From contig JAYSCT010000004.1 of NCBI GenBank assembly GCA_041914785.1, forward strand, positions 7,647 to 71,646: a stretch of DNA of 64,000 nt, given 5' to 3'. Both the position numbers and the translations under genes were made by a program. This DNA is from Pelomonas sp041914785. GTDB lineage: Bacteria; Pseudomonadota; Gammaproteobacteria; Burkholderiales; Burkholderiaceae_C. Shown here in pieces: positions 1 to 8,700 of this stretch. The notes below the pieces were generated by a model. That model was not told the DNA's origin and ran no database searches. It worked only from the letters and a program-made list of their open reading frames with translations. Each line of letters begins with the position of its first letter. Position 1 is the first letter of the stretch.

Positions 1-2
1 TC

Positions 3-587
3 GCGATGGTGTTCGTCATCGTCGTGCTGGCCATCGCGCTGAGCTTCTCGGCGCAGATGCTGGCCAAGCGCATGGCGGCCAAGATCGCCGAGCAGCAGGC
101 CGAACTGGGACGCGCCCGGCAGGTGGTGGTGGCGCCGGCGGCCGAGAAGGAGAAGCCGGGCGGCACGCCGCCGGTGGTCGACACGGCGGCGCCGCAGCGC
201 ACCCGCATCGCCGTGGCCGGCAACGAGGCCGCGCTGGCGGCCAGCGCCGCGGCGGCCAAGGTCAAGCCGGCCGAGCACTACCTGCAGCTGGACTTCGCAC
301 CTGGCGCGCTGACGGTGGACGAGAAGGCCGCCAAGGCGCTGGCCGAGGCGCTGGCGCCGCTGAAGGCGCGGCTGGCCGAGTCGCCCGCGCTGCGGCTGGA
401 GGTGGTGGCGCTGGGCCCCGAGATCCACCTCAGCGAGAACCAGCGGGCCGCGTTCATCCGCGCGATGGCGGTGCGCAACGAGCTGCTGGGGCAGGGCGTC
501 GCGGGCGACCGCATCGTCACCCGCATCGACATGAAGGCCAGCGCGCCGGCACCGGCCGTGGCCGTGCGGCTGGGAGAGAAGCCATGA
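3..587 (+). CDS. MotB/SiiA-like membrane protein with OmpA-like C-terminus (5' partial)
   Basis: The reading frame is open to the left edge, so the true start may lie outside the window; the first visible ATG is at 6. The visible protein opens directly with a hydrophobic stretch (MVFVIVVLAIALSF), then a charged and Pro/Ala linker, then a region from about residue 95 that resembles an OmpA/MotB-type peptidoglycan-binding fold (LQLDFAPGALTVDEKAAKAL, then SENQRAAFIRAMAVRNELL). One N-terminal membrane segment plus a periplasmic wall-binding domain is the plan of MotB and SiiA, and a MotA-like gene lies two genes downstream. The membrane Asp expected of a proton channel is not in the visible part. 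It overlaps the HlyD gene by four bases (ATGA). The role as one half of a proton channel energising type I secretion is inferred. Confidence 0.55.
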   Translation, partial: AMVFVIVVLAIALSFSAQMLAKRMAAKIAEQQAELGRARQVVVAPAAEKEKPGGTPPVVDTAAPQRTRIAVAGNEAALAASAAAAKVKPAEHYLQLDFAPGALTVDEKAAKALAEALAPLKARLAESPALRLEVVALGPEIHLSENQRAAFIRAMAVRNELLGQGVAGDRIVTRIDMKASAPAPAVAVRLGEKP

Positions 588-1918
588 CGGCCAACGCCGC
601 GACCCGCGACGCTCCGGTGGACCTGCTGCTGGGCTATTTCGACAACACGCTGGGCCAGACGCGCCGACTGCGCCGCCCCCGCGCGCTGATCTACGCCGTC
701 GCCGGCATCTGCGCCGCGCTGGCGCTGTGGACGGCACTGGCGCGCGTGGACCTCGTCGTGCACACGCAGGGCCGCATCGTGCCGTCGGGCAAGCAGCAGC
801 TGGTGCAGCACCTGGAGGGCGGCATCCTGTCCAGGGTGTTCGTGCGCGAGGGCGATGTGGTGGCGGCCGGGCAGTCGCTGGTGGCCGTGTCGGACCTGCA
901 GGCCAACTCGTCGCGCGCCGAGAAGGGCGCGCGGCTGGCCGGCATGGCGGCGCGCGTCGCGCGGCTGGATGCCGAGGCCAGCGGCGCCGGGCGTTTCCAG
1001 CCGCCGGCCGGCGTGGCCGCCGACGACCCGGCCGTGCGCGCCGAGGCCGAGGCGTTCGCGGCCCGCGCCGCCAAGCTGGCGCAGACCACCCGCGTGCTCG
1101 AAGAACAGGCCACGCAGCGCCGCCAGGAGGCTGCCGAGGCCGGCGCGCGCGCCAAGGGCCTGCGCGCCGAGCTGGACGTGGCCCGTTCGCAGCTGGCGCT
1201 CGTGCAGAACATGGTGGCGCGCAACGCCGGCTCGCAGAGCGAGCTGCTGGACGCGCGCGGCCGCGTCGAGCGGCTGACGACGCAGATCGCCGAGACCGAG
1301 GCGTCGATGCCGCGCATCGCGGCCGCGGCGTCGGAGCTGTCGGCCCGCCAGGCCGAGGCCATCGCGCAGTTCCGCAGCGAGGCGCGCACGACGCTCAGCG
1401 ATGCGCGCGTGGAGCTGCGCCGGCTGGAGGAAGACATCAAGACCGAGAACGACCGCGTGCGCCGCACGGTGCTGACCGCGCCGGTGGCCGGCATCGTCAA
1501 CAAGCTGGCCAGCAACACGGTGGGCGGCGTCGTGAAGCCCGGCGAGACGCTGCTGGAGCTGACGCCGCTGGATGAGGCGCTGGTGGTGGAGACCCGCGCC
1601 TCGCCCGCCGAGCGCGGCACGCTGCGCGTGGGGCTGCCCACGCGCGTGAAGGTCGCCGCGTTCGACTACACGGCCTACGGCACGCTGGAGGCCAAGGTCA
1701 CCGAGATCAGCGCCGACAGCCTGCTGGACGAGCGCGGCGAGCGCTACTTCCGCGTCGTCGCCGCGGTGGACCCGGCCAGTGCCAAGCGCTTCGGCCAGCC
1801 GCTGGGCCCGGGCATGAGCGTCAGCGCCGACGTCGTGACCGGCCAGCGCACCGTGCTGCAGTACCTGCTATCGCCAATTCGTGGACTGGCCGACACGGCA
1901 CTCCGCGATCGCAAATGA
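584..1918 (+). CDS. HlyD-family type I secretion membrane fusion protein
   Basis: This 444-residue protein has the HlyD plan: a short cytosolic N-terminus, one membrane helix at about residues 34-52, a lipoyl/barrel-sandwich half (HTQGRIVPSGKQQLVQHLEG), a long alpha-helical coiled coil (about 100-290), and the second barrel half (TAPVAGIVNKLASNTVGGVV). Proteins of this family bridge the inner-membrane ABC exporter and the TolC-type outer membrane channel. The ABC transporter and outer membrane genes are not in the window and are probably upstream. The start overlaps the preceding stop as ATGA. The natural cargo is the giant RTX protein encoded at the end of the same operon. Confidence 0.9.
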   Translation: MTANAATRDAPVDLLLGYFDNTLGQTRRLRRPRALIYAVAGICAALALWTALARVDLVVHTQGRIVPSGKQQLVQHLEGGILSRVFVREGDVVAAGQSLVAVSDLQANSSRAEKGARLAGMAARVARLDAEASGAGRFQPPAGVAADDPAVRAEAEAFAARAAKLAQTTRVLEEQATQRRQEAAEAGARAKGLRAELDVARSQLALVQNMVARNAGSQSELLDARGRVERLTTQIAETEASMPRIAAAASELSARQAEAIAQFRSEARTTLSDARVELRRLEEDIKTENDRVRRTVLTAPVAGIVNKLASNTVGGVVKPGETLLELTPLDEALVVETRASPAERGTLRVGLPTRVKVAAFDYTAYGTLEAKVTEISADSLLDERGERYFRVVAAVDPASAKRFGQPLGPGMSVSADVVTGQRTVLQYLLSPIRGLADTALRDRK

Positions 1919-1934
1919 TTCCGAGGGAACCGTC

Positions 1935-3278
1935 ATGAGCAACACCCCCGCCGCCACGGTGACCGAGCCGCTGCCCCCGCGCGGCCCGCAGCCGCACGAC
2001 CACGGCATGGGCCGCCGGCATGTGTTCTTCGTCGCGCTGCCGCTGCTGGCCATGCTGGCCGGCGCCGCGTCGATGTGGCACTTCGTGTCGTTCGCCATCA
2101 TGTCCAACCCCATCCTCAACGGCATCATCATTGCCGTGCTGTGCTGGGGCATGTGGACCATGGCGGGCCACCTCGTCGAGCTGTTCGGCGAGGACCGCGT
2201 GTTCCGCGCCGGCATGCGCTGGCTGCGCGACGGCGACGCCAGCGGCGAGCAGCACCCGCGCCTCGGGCCACCGGCCTTCGTGACCGGCATGCTGGACCGG
2301 TTGCAGAAGCTGGGCCTGGGCCACCAGGTCTACATCCACAGCTCCGCGATGGAGCCCGAGATCGAGGCGCTGGAGCAGTACCTGAACAAGCGCCAGGAGC
2401 TGAGCCAGTTCCTCGTCGGCCTGATGGTGGGCCTGGGCCTGCTGGGCACCTTCGTCGGCCTGCTGGAGACGCTGGTGGAGACGTCCAGCCTCATCGGCAC
2501 CATCGCCAAGAGCGCCGGCGGCGGCGCCGACATGGAGGGCGAGTTCGCCAAGATCGTCGGCGGCCTGCAGAAGCCGCTGTCGGCCATGGGCACGGCGTTC
2601 TCGGCATCGATGTTCGGCCTGGTGGGCTCCATCGTGCTGGGCTTCCAGATGGTGGCGGTGCGCAAGGCCGCGACGGACCTCATCGAGACCGTGCGTGGCG
2701 AGGTGCTGTCGCTGGCCGAGAAGAGCAGCGTCAACGAGAACGTCGAGATCAGCGAACGCTTCCTGGCCACGCTGCTGGCGGACATCCTGGAGCAGCATCG
2801 CGCGTCCAGCGCCGGCCTGGCCGACGTCGTCGCGCGGCTGGACATGCTGGTGCCGCAGGTGGCGCAGATGGCCGGCGCATCGGCCGCGCTCAGCGAGCGG
2901 CTGGCCAGCCAGGAAGCGGTGCTGGAGCGCACGACGGCCACCGTGGGCGGCGTGGGCGACGTGGTGCCGGCGATGGCGCGGCTGGCGAGCGCCGCCGAGG
3001 GCATGCTGCAGGAGAGCGGCTCGTCCAACGAGCGCGTCGGCCGCATGCTGGACTTCCTGCCCGCGCAGGAGGCACTGGTGGGCGATGTGCGCACCGCACT
3101 GTCGCGCGTGGAGAGCCTGGAGCGCGAGATCGCGACGCTGACGTCGGCCAACCGCGAGCTCAAGGACGAGGTGCTGCAGCAGGCCACGCTCGTCAAGCGC
3201 ATGGACTCGACGCTGTGGAACCTGGAGAAGGACCAGCTGCGCGCCGCGCTGAGCGACGACAAGGGGCCGCGCACATGA
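1935..3278 (+). CDS. MotA/TolQ/ExbB-like proton channel protein (SiiB-like)
   Basis: I chose ATG 1935 because it follows a GAGGGA ribosome site and lies just after the HlyD stop; an earlier in-frame ATG at 1881 would lie inside the HlyD gene. The 447-residue protein has four likely membrane helices: two near the N-terminus (residues about 30-75) and a typical MotA/ExbB pair (LMVGLGLLGTFVGLLETLVE and GTAFSASMFGLVGSIVLGFQ). A long, mostly helical C-terminal half (about 280-447) looks like coiled coil. MotA/TolQ/ExbB proteins use ion flow to drive partners across the envelope. In Salmonella SPI-4 a MotA/MotB-like pair (SiiB/SiiA) supports type I secretion of SiiE, and the gene neighbourhood here is the same kind. 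Confidence 0.75.
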   Translation: MSNTPAATVTEPLPPRGPQPHDHGMGRRHVFFVALPLLAMLAGAASMWHFVSFAIMSNPILNGIIIAVLCWGMWTMAGHLVELFGEDRVFRAGMRWLRDGDASGEQHPRLGPPAFVTGMLDRLQKLGLGHQVYIHSSAMEPEIEALEQYLNKRQELSQFLVGLMVGLGLLGTFVGLLETLVETSSLIGTIAKSAGGGADMEGEFAKIVGGLQKPLSAMGTAFSASMFGLVGSIVLGFQMVAVRKAATDLIETVRGEVLSLAEKSSVNENVEISERFLATLLADILEQHRASSAGLADVVARLDMLVPQVAQMAGASAALSERLASQEAVLERTTATVGGVGDVVPAMARLASAAEGMLQESGSSNERVGRMLDFLPAQEALVGDVRTALSRVESLEREIATLTSANRELKDEVLQQATLVKRMDSTLWNLEKDQLRAALSDDKGPRT

Positions 3279-3348
3279 GCCCCGCACGGCCGCCCGCAGG
3301 GGCTCGGCTTCCGCCTGGCGGGACAGCGCGCCGCGCGAAGGGGGCGCC

Positions 3349-4182
3349 ATGACGGTGTCGATGGACCAGGTGCGCGCGGCGGCCGGCGGCCGGCTGCAGC
3401 TGCCGTCGGTGCCGCGCGTCGTGCGCCGGCTCATCAGCCAGCTGCGCGACCCCGGCGCGTCCATCATCGAGCTCGTCGACGAACTGGAGCAGGAGCCGCA
3501 GCTGGCCGCGCGCACGCTGCGCATCGCCAACTCGCCGTACTACGCCGGCCGGCGCAGCCTGGCGAGCCTGAGGGACGCCGTCGCCATCATCGGCACCGAC
3601 ACGCTGCGCACGCTGGTCATCAGCGGTGGGCTGGAGGCGGTGTTCGTCGCCGTGCCGGGCGTGAACCTGCGCCAGTTCTGGCTGGACGCCACCGTCACCG
3701 CCAAGGCCGCGCGCAGCCTGGCGCGGCTTGCCGGTGCGGATGCCGAGGCCGCCTTCCTCGCCGGCCTGCTGCACAACGCGGGCCACCTGATGCTGTGCCA
3801 GGCCTTCGCGGCGACGCTGCCCGCCGCGCTGGCCGGCGCGCGGTCCGCGCGCGGTGCCGAGCTGGCTGCCCTCGAGCGTGAGGCCTGTGGGCTGGACCAT
3901 GCGCAGGTCAGCGCCGCGTGGCTGGACGAGCTGGGCTTCCCGGCGTCCGTCGTCGATGCGGTGGCCCACCACCTCGACGCCGATGTCGCCCCCGGCACGC
4001 TGGCGCCGGTGCTGGCGCTGGCCACGCAGGTGGCCGCGTCCATCGAGGCGGGCGACAACGCCGAGCGCGCACTGCACAAGCTGGACGCCGGCCTCGTGGC
4101 CGCCGCGTCGCTGGTGGCGGACCGGCTGGACGAGCGCTTCGGTGCGCAATACGCGCAGATCGCCGCCGGAGGCGACGCATGA
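3349..4182 (+). CDS. HDOD domain protein
   Basis: The 277-residue protein matches HDOD domains, catalytically inactive relatives of HD phosphohydrolases found in signalling proteins. Visible hallmarks are LPSVPRVVRRLISQLRDP, then ELEQEPQLAARTLRIANSPYY, then the SLRDAVAIIGTDTLRTLVIS segment. The HD dyad is replaced by AGLLHNAGH (about 142-150), as usual for HDOD. There is no membrane segment. It overlaps the GGDEF/EAL gene by ATGA, so the two are translationally coupled and probably act in one signalling step controlling the secreted adhesin. Its direct role is unknown. Confidence 0.8.
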   Translation: MTVSMDQVRAAAGGRLQLPSVPRVVRRLISQLRDPGASIIELVDELEQEPQLAARTLRIANSPYYAGRRSLASLRDAVAIIGTDTLRTLVISGGLEAVFVAVPGVNLRQFWLDATVTAKAARSLARLAGADAEAAFLAGLLHNAGHLMLCQAFAATLPAALAGARSARGAELAALEREACGLDHAQVSAAWLDELGFPASVVDAVAHHLDADVAPGTLAPVLALATQVAASIEAGDNAERALHKLDAGLVAAASLVADRLDERFGAQYAQIAAGGDA

Positions 4183-5792
4183 GCAGCGGCATCGGCAGCG
4201 CCACGCGACGGGCCGCCGGCATGGTGGCGGCGGGCTTCGCGCTGTCGGCCGTGGCCACGGCGACGCTGCTGCACGGCACGCAGACGCACGCGCAGCTGGG
4301 CTGGCTGCTGGTCATCCACGGGGTGGCCGCGCTCGCCACGCTGGCCGGGCTGTGGGTCGTGTCGCGCTGGTGGCGGCGTGGCGGCGAGCCGCTGATCGCG
4401 CAGCTGGACGCCGCGGGCCAGGGCCGCATCGCCGAGCGCGCGCAGGACGGCCCGGTCGAATGGGCCGCGATGTCGCGCAGCATCAATGTGGCGCTGACGC
4501 GCATCAAGGCGCAGCTGGACGACCGCGACCAGCGGCTGGGCGAGCTGCATGCCGAGATCTCGGTGGACCCGGTGACGGGCCTGGCCGCGCGCGCGCAGTT
4601 CATGGACAAGCTCGCCGTGCTGCTGCACGACCCCGACACCGAGGCCACCGGCGGCCTGGTGCTGCTGCGCGTGGACGACCTCGCCGGCCTGAACCAGCGC
4701 GCCGGCCGCGAACGCGCGGACGAGCTGCTCAAGCAGGTGGCCACGCTGATGCGCACGCGCGCGCTGCGGCTGGACGCTGCCGGCGGCACCGTCGCGCGGC
4801 TGAACGGTGCGGACTTCGCCGTGCTGGTGCCGCGCGTGGCGCCCGACGCACTGGACGGCTGGACGCGCGAGCTGGCCGATGCGCTGCACGGCCTCAAGCA
4901 GCGCGAGCTGACGGACCGGCCGCGCGTGGGCCTGCTGGCGGCCAGCGCCTTCCATGGCGGCGAAACGATTGGCGCCGTGATGTCGCGCGTGGACCGCGGG
5001 CTGCAGGCCGGCGAGGGCGGCGACGCGGCCTGGATGATGGTGCGCGCGACGCGCACCGGGCCCACGGTGTCGCTGGCGCAGTGGCGCAGCCTCATCGACG
5101 AGGCGCTGCTGACCGGCCGCGTGTCGCTGGCGCTGGCGCCGGTGCGGGCCGTCGACGGCGCCACGGCACAGCTGCTGGCCGACGTGCAGCTGGAGAACGC
5201 GGACGGCCGCCGCTTCGGCGCCGAGGAGGTGCTGCCTGCGGCGCTGCGCACGGCCCGCATCGCCGACGTGGACCTGCGCGTCGCCGAGCTGGCGCTGGCC
5301 CGCATCGCCGGCCATGCCGAGGCCTACGAGAAGGTCGCCATCCGCATCTCGCCGCGCTCGGCCGAGCGGCCCACGTTCGTGAGCCGCCTGGACGAGGCGC
5401 TGGCCGGCGTGGGGCCGCTGGCGCAGCGGCTGTCGGTGGAGTTCGACATCGACGGCGAGCGTCAGGTGCAAAGCGTGCTGGGCCCGCTGACCGCGGTGCT
5501 GCAGCGCCACGGTGTCCACATCGGCATCCGCCGCGTGACGGCGCCGCCCGAAGACCTGGCGCTGCTGCGCCGCCTGGGCGTGGGCTATCTGCGGCTGGGC
5601 AGCAGCCTGAGCACGGGCCTGGCCGGCGACGGCAGCGCCGGCAAGCGCCGGCTGCTGCAGCTGATGGCGGAGCTGGGCGCCTCGGAAAAATTGCGCGTGC
5701 TGGCCGCCGATGCGGCCACGCCTGCGGACGCGCAGCTGCTGCGCAGCGTCGGCATCCCCTGCGCGGATGCGATGCAGCCAATCACGGAGTAG
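4179..5792 (+). CDS. Membrane protein with degenerate GGDEF and EAL domains (LapD-like)
   Basis: ATG 4179 overlaps the HDOD stop. The 537-residue protein has two membrane helices (about 13-31 and 40-62) with only a few residues between them, a HAMP-like linker (about 63-120), a GGDEF domain (about 125-290) and an EAL domain (about 290-535). Both catalytic signatures are lost: the GGDEF site reads NGADF (209-213), and the EAL site has no recognisable EAL triad. It is therefore expected to bind c-di-GMP or partners rather than make or cut it. In the LapD/LapG system such a receptor controls release of a giant type I secreted adhesin, which fits the next gene. Unlike LapD it lacks a large periplasmic output domain. 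Confidence 0.75.
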   Translation: MSSGIGSATRRAAGMVAAGFALSAVATATLLHGTQTHAQLGWLLVIHGVAALATLAGLWVVSRWWRRGGEPLIAQLDAAGQGRIAERAQDGPVEWAAMSRSINVALTRIKAQLDDRDQRLGELHAEISVDPVTGLAARAQFMDKLAVLLHDPDTEATGGLVLLRVDDLAGLNQRAGRERADELLKQVATLMRTRALRLDAAGGTVARLNGADFAVLVPRVAPDALDGWTRELADALHGLKQRELTDRPRVGLLAASAFHGGETIGAVMSRVDRGLQAGEGGDAAWMMVRATRTGPTVSLAQWRSLIDEALLTGRVSLALAPVRAVDGATAQLLADVQLENADGRRFGAEEVLPAALRTARIADVDLRVAELALARIAGHAEAYEKVAIRISPRSAERPTFVSRLDEALAGVGPLAQRLSVEFDIDGERQVQSVLGPLTAVLQRHGVHIGIRRVTAPPEDLALLRRLGVGYLRLGSSLSTGLAGDGSAGKRRLLQLMAELGASEKLRVLAADAATPADAQLLRSVGIPCADAMQPITE

Positions 5793-5795
5793 TCG

Positions 5796-8700
5796 ATGGA
5801 CAACGGCAAAGTCGTCATCCACCCGCCCTCGGGCGATGCCACGGTCAAGCTGGCGCTGTCGCGCGCCGCGGTGGCTAAGGTGCAGGTGGCCGGCGTGGAC
5901 CTGGTGCTGGTCATGGCCGACGGCACGCAGCATGTGCTGCAGGGCGCCGCGCTGCGCGCGCTGGCCGACCCCGACTTCAAGCTGCAGTTCCAGGACGGCG
6001 CGACCGAGGCGTCCTCGCTGATCACGCAGGCCGGCCCGGTCAACATCACCGACACGCTGCTGCGCACCGTCGAGAAGAACACCACCGATGCCGACACGCC
6101 GGCGCCGGCCGCGCGCGAAAGCAGCAGCGACATGCCGCCGCCACCCAAACCGCTGGTGGAAAGCGGCATGGTGTCGGGCACCGGTGGCGGCGAGGGCGCC
6201 AGCAAGGCCGAGTTCCATGACGAGGCGCGGCCGTTCTCGCTGGTCATCCAGGTGGCGCCGCGGCCCGCCGGCGGCCCGCCCGGCGGTGGCACGCCGCCCC
6301 CGCCACCCACCGCCGCGGTGCTGACGGTGGCCGGCCAGGTGCACAACGTGACGGGCCAGGAAGTCAGCGGCACGACGATCACCGGCTCCGGCGGCTCGGC
6401 CGAGTCGGCCACCGATTTCTCGGCCGCCGCACAGGCCGCGCCCGAGCTCATCCAGGGCACGTCGGGCGACGACACCATCAACGGCGACGGCGGCAAGGGC
6501 ATGGGCTCGGGCTGGGCGCGCCAGTTCGACATCTCGCTGTCGGCCAAGGCCGGCGCGCTGGTGAAGACGGTGGTCATCACCGGGCTGCCGGACGGCTTCG
6601 AGGTCGTCGGTGCCACCAAGGGCGCCACCGGCTGGGACCTGACGGTGCCCACCGACCCGGCCGCCGCCACGCGCTACGGCGTCATGGTCCGGTACGCCGT
6701 CGCGTCCGACGCGGCCGCTGCGCCGTCGACGACCTTCGACCTCGTCGTCACCGCCACGGCCGACATCGACGGCGCCACCATCGAGGGCAAGCTCACGCTG
6801 CCGGCCATCGTGCGCGACGTGGCCAGCGCCGCCGACATGGCCTATGACGTCGGCGGCAAGGCCGGCGTCGTGTTCCCGGCCTTCGGCCTGGGCGACGTCA
6901 TCGACGGCGGCGCCGGCAACGACACCATCAACGGCCTCGTCGGCGCGGACCGCCTGCTCGGCGGCGCCGGCAACGACAAGCTGGACGGCGGCGCCGGCAG
7001 CGACTGGCTGGTGGGCGGCGAGGGCGCCGACAAGCTCGTCGGTGGCACCGGCAACGACACGGCCAGCTACGAGGGTTCGGGCGCGGGCGTCAGCGTGGAC
7101 CTGGCGGCCAGCACGGCCAGCGGTGGCGACGCCGACGGCGACACGCTGGAAGGCATCGAGAACCTCGCCGGCAGCGGCGGGGCCGACCAGCTGCGCGGCG
7201 ACGCGGGCATCAACAAGCTGGACGGCGGCTCCGGCAACGACGTGCTGGAAGGCCGCGGCGGGGCCGACCAGCTGGTGGGCGGCGCGGGCACCGACACGGC
7301 CGTCTACAGCGGCTCGACCGCGGGCGTCACCATTGACCTGGCCGCCGGCACCGGCAAGGGCGGCGAGGCCGAGGGTGACACGCTGTCGCAGGTCGAGAAC
7401 GTCATCGCGTCCGACCATGACGACACGCTGCGCGGCGACGCTGCCGCCAATGTGCTGCAGGCCGGCGCGGGCGACGACCTGCTGGAAGGCCGCGGCGGCG
7501 CCGACACGCTGCAGGGCGGCGCCGGCAGCGACACCGCCAGCTACGCCAGCTCGGCCGCCGGCGTGAACGTGAGCCTGGGCACCGGCCAGGGCAGCGGCGG
7601 CGACGCCACCGGCGACCGGCTGCAGGACATCGAGCACCTGACCGGCTCGGGCTTCAACGACCTGCTGATCGGCAGCGCCGGCGACAACAAGCTGGACGGC
7701 GGCGCCGGCGATGACGAGCTGGAAGGCGGCGAGGGCGCCGACACGCTGGTGGGCGGCGAAGGCCGGGACACCGCCAGCTACGTGGACGCGCTGACCGGCG
7801 TGACCGCCAACCTGGCCAATGCGGCGCTGAACACCGGCGAGGCGCGCGGCGACACGTACAGCGGCATCGAGAACCTGGCCGGCTCCGAGAACGACGACCT
7901 GCTGATCGGCGACGGCTTCGACAACGTGCTGATCGGCAACCCCGGCAACGACGGGCTGCAGGGCGGCGCGGGCGATGACACGCTGATCGGCGGTGCCGGC
8001 GCCGACCAGCTCGACGGCGGCGACGGCACCGACACCGCCAGCTACGCCGACTCGCAGGAAGGCGTGAAGGTGGACCTGACCGGCGCCACGCCCAACACCG
8101 GCGGCGACGCCGCGGGCGACACGCTGGTGAACGTCGAGAACCTGACCGGCTCGCGCTTCTCCGACCGCCTCGTGGCCGGCGACGGCAACAACGTGCTGGA
8201 CGGCGGGCGCGGCAACGACGTGCTGATCGGCGGCGCGGGCGCCGACACGCTGATCGGCGGCGACGGCTCGGACACGGCGGACTACTCCACGTCCACGGTG
8301 GCCGTGCAGATCAACCTGACCACCGGCGTCGTGACCGGCGGCGATGCGACGGGCGACACCTTCCAGTCCATCGAGAACCTGACCGGCGGCACGGGCGACG
8401 ACCAGCTGACCGGCGAGGCCAGCGCCAACACGCTGATCGGCGGCGCGGGCAATGACACGCTTTCCGGCCTGGCGGGCAACGACAAGCTCGACGGCGGCGA
8501 CGGCGATGACCTGCTGGACGGCGGCACAGGCGCCGACCAGCTGACCGGCGGCGCGGGCTCCGACACGGCCACCTACGCCGCATCGGCGCAGGGCGTGCGC
8601 GTGAACCTCGCGACCGGCATCGGCCAGGGCGGCGACGCCGAAGGCGACCGGCTCACGGGCATCGAGAACCTGACCGGCTCCGACAAGGACGACCAGCTGA

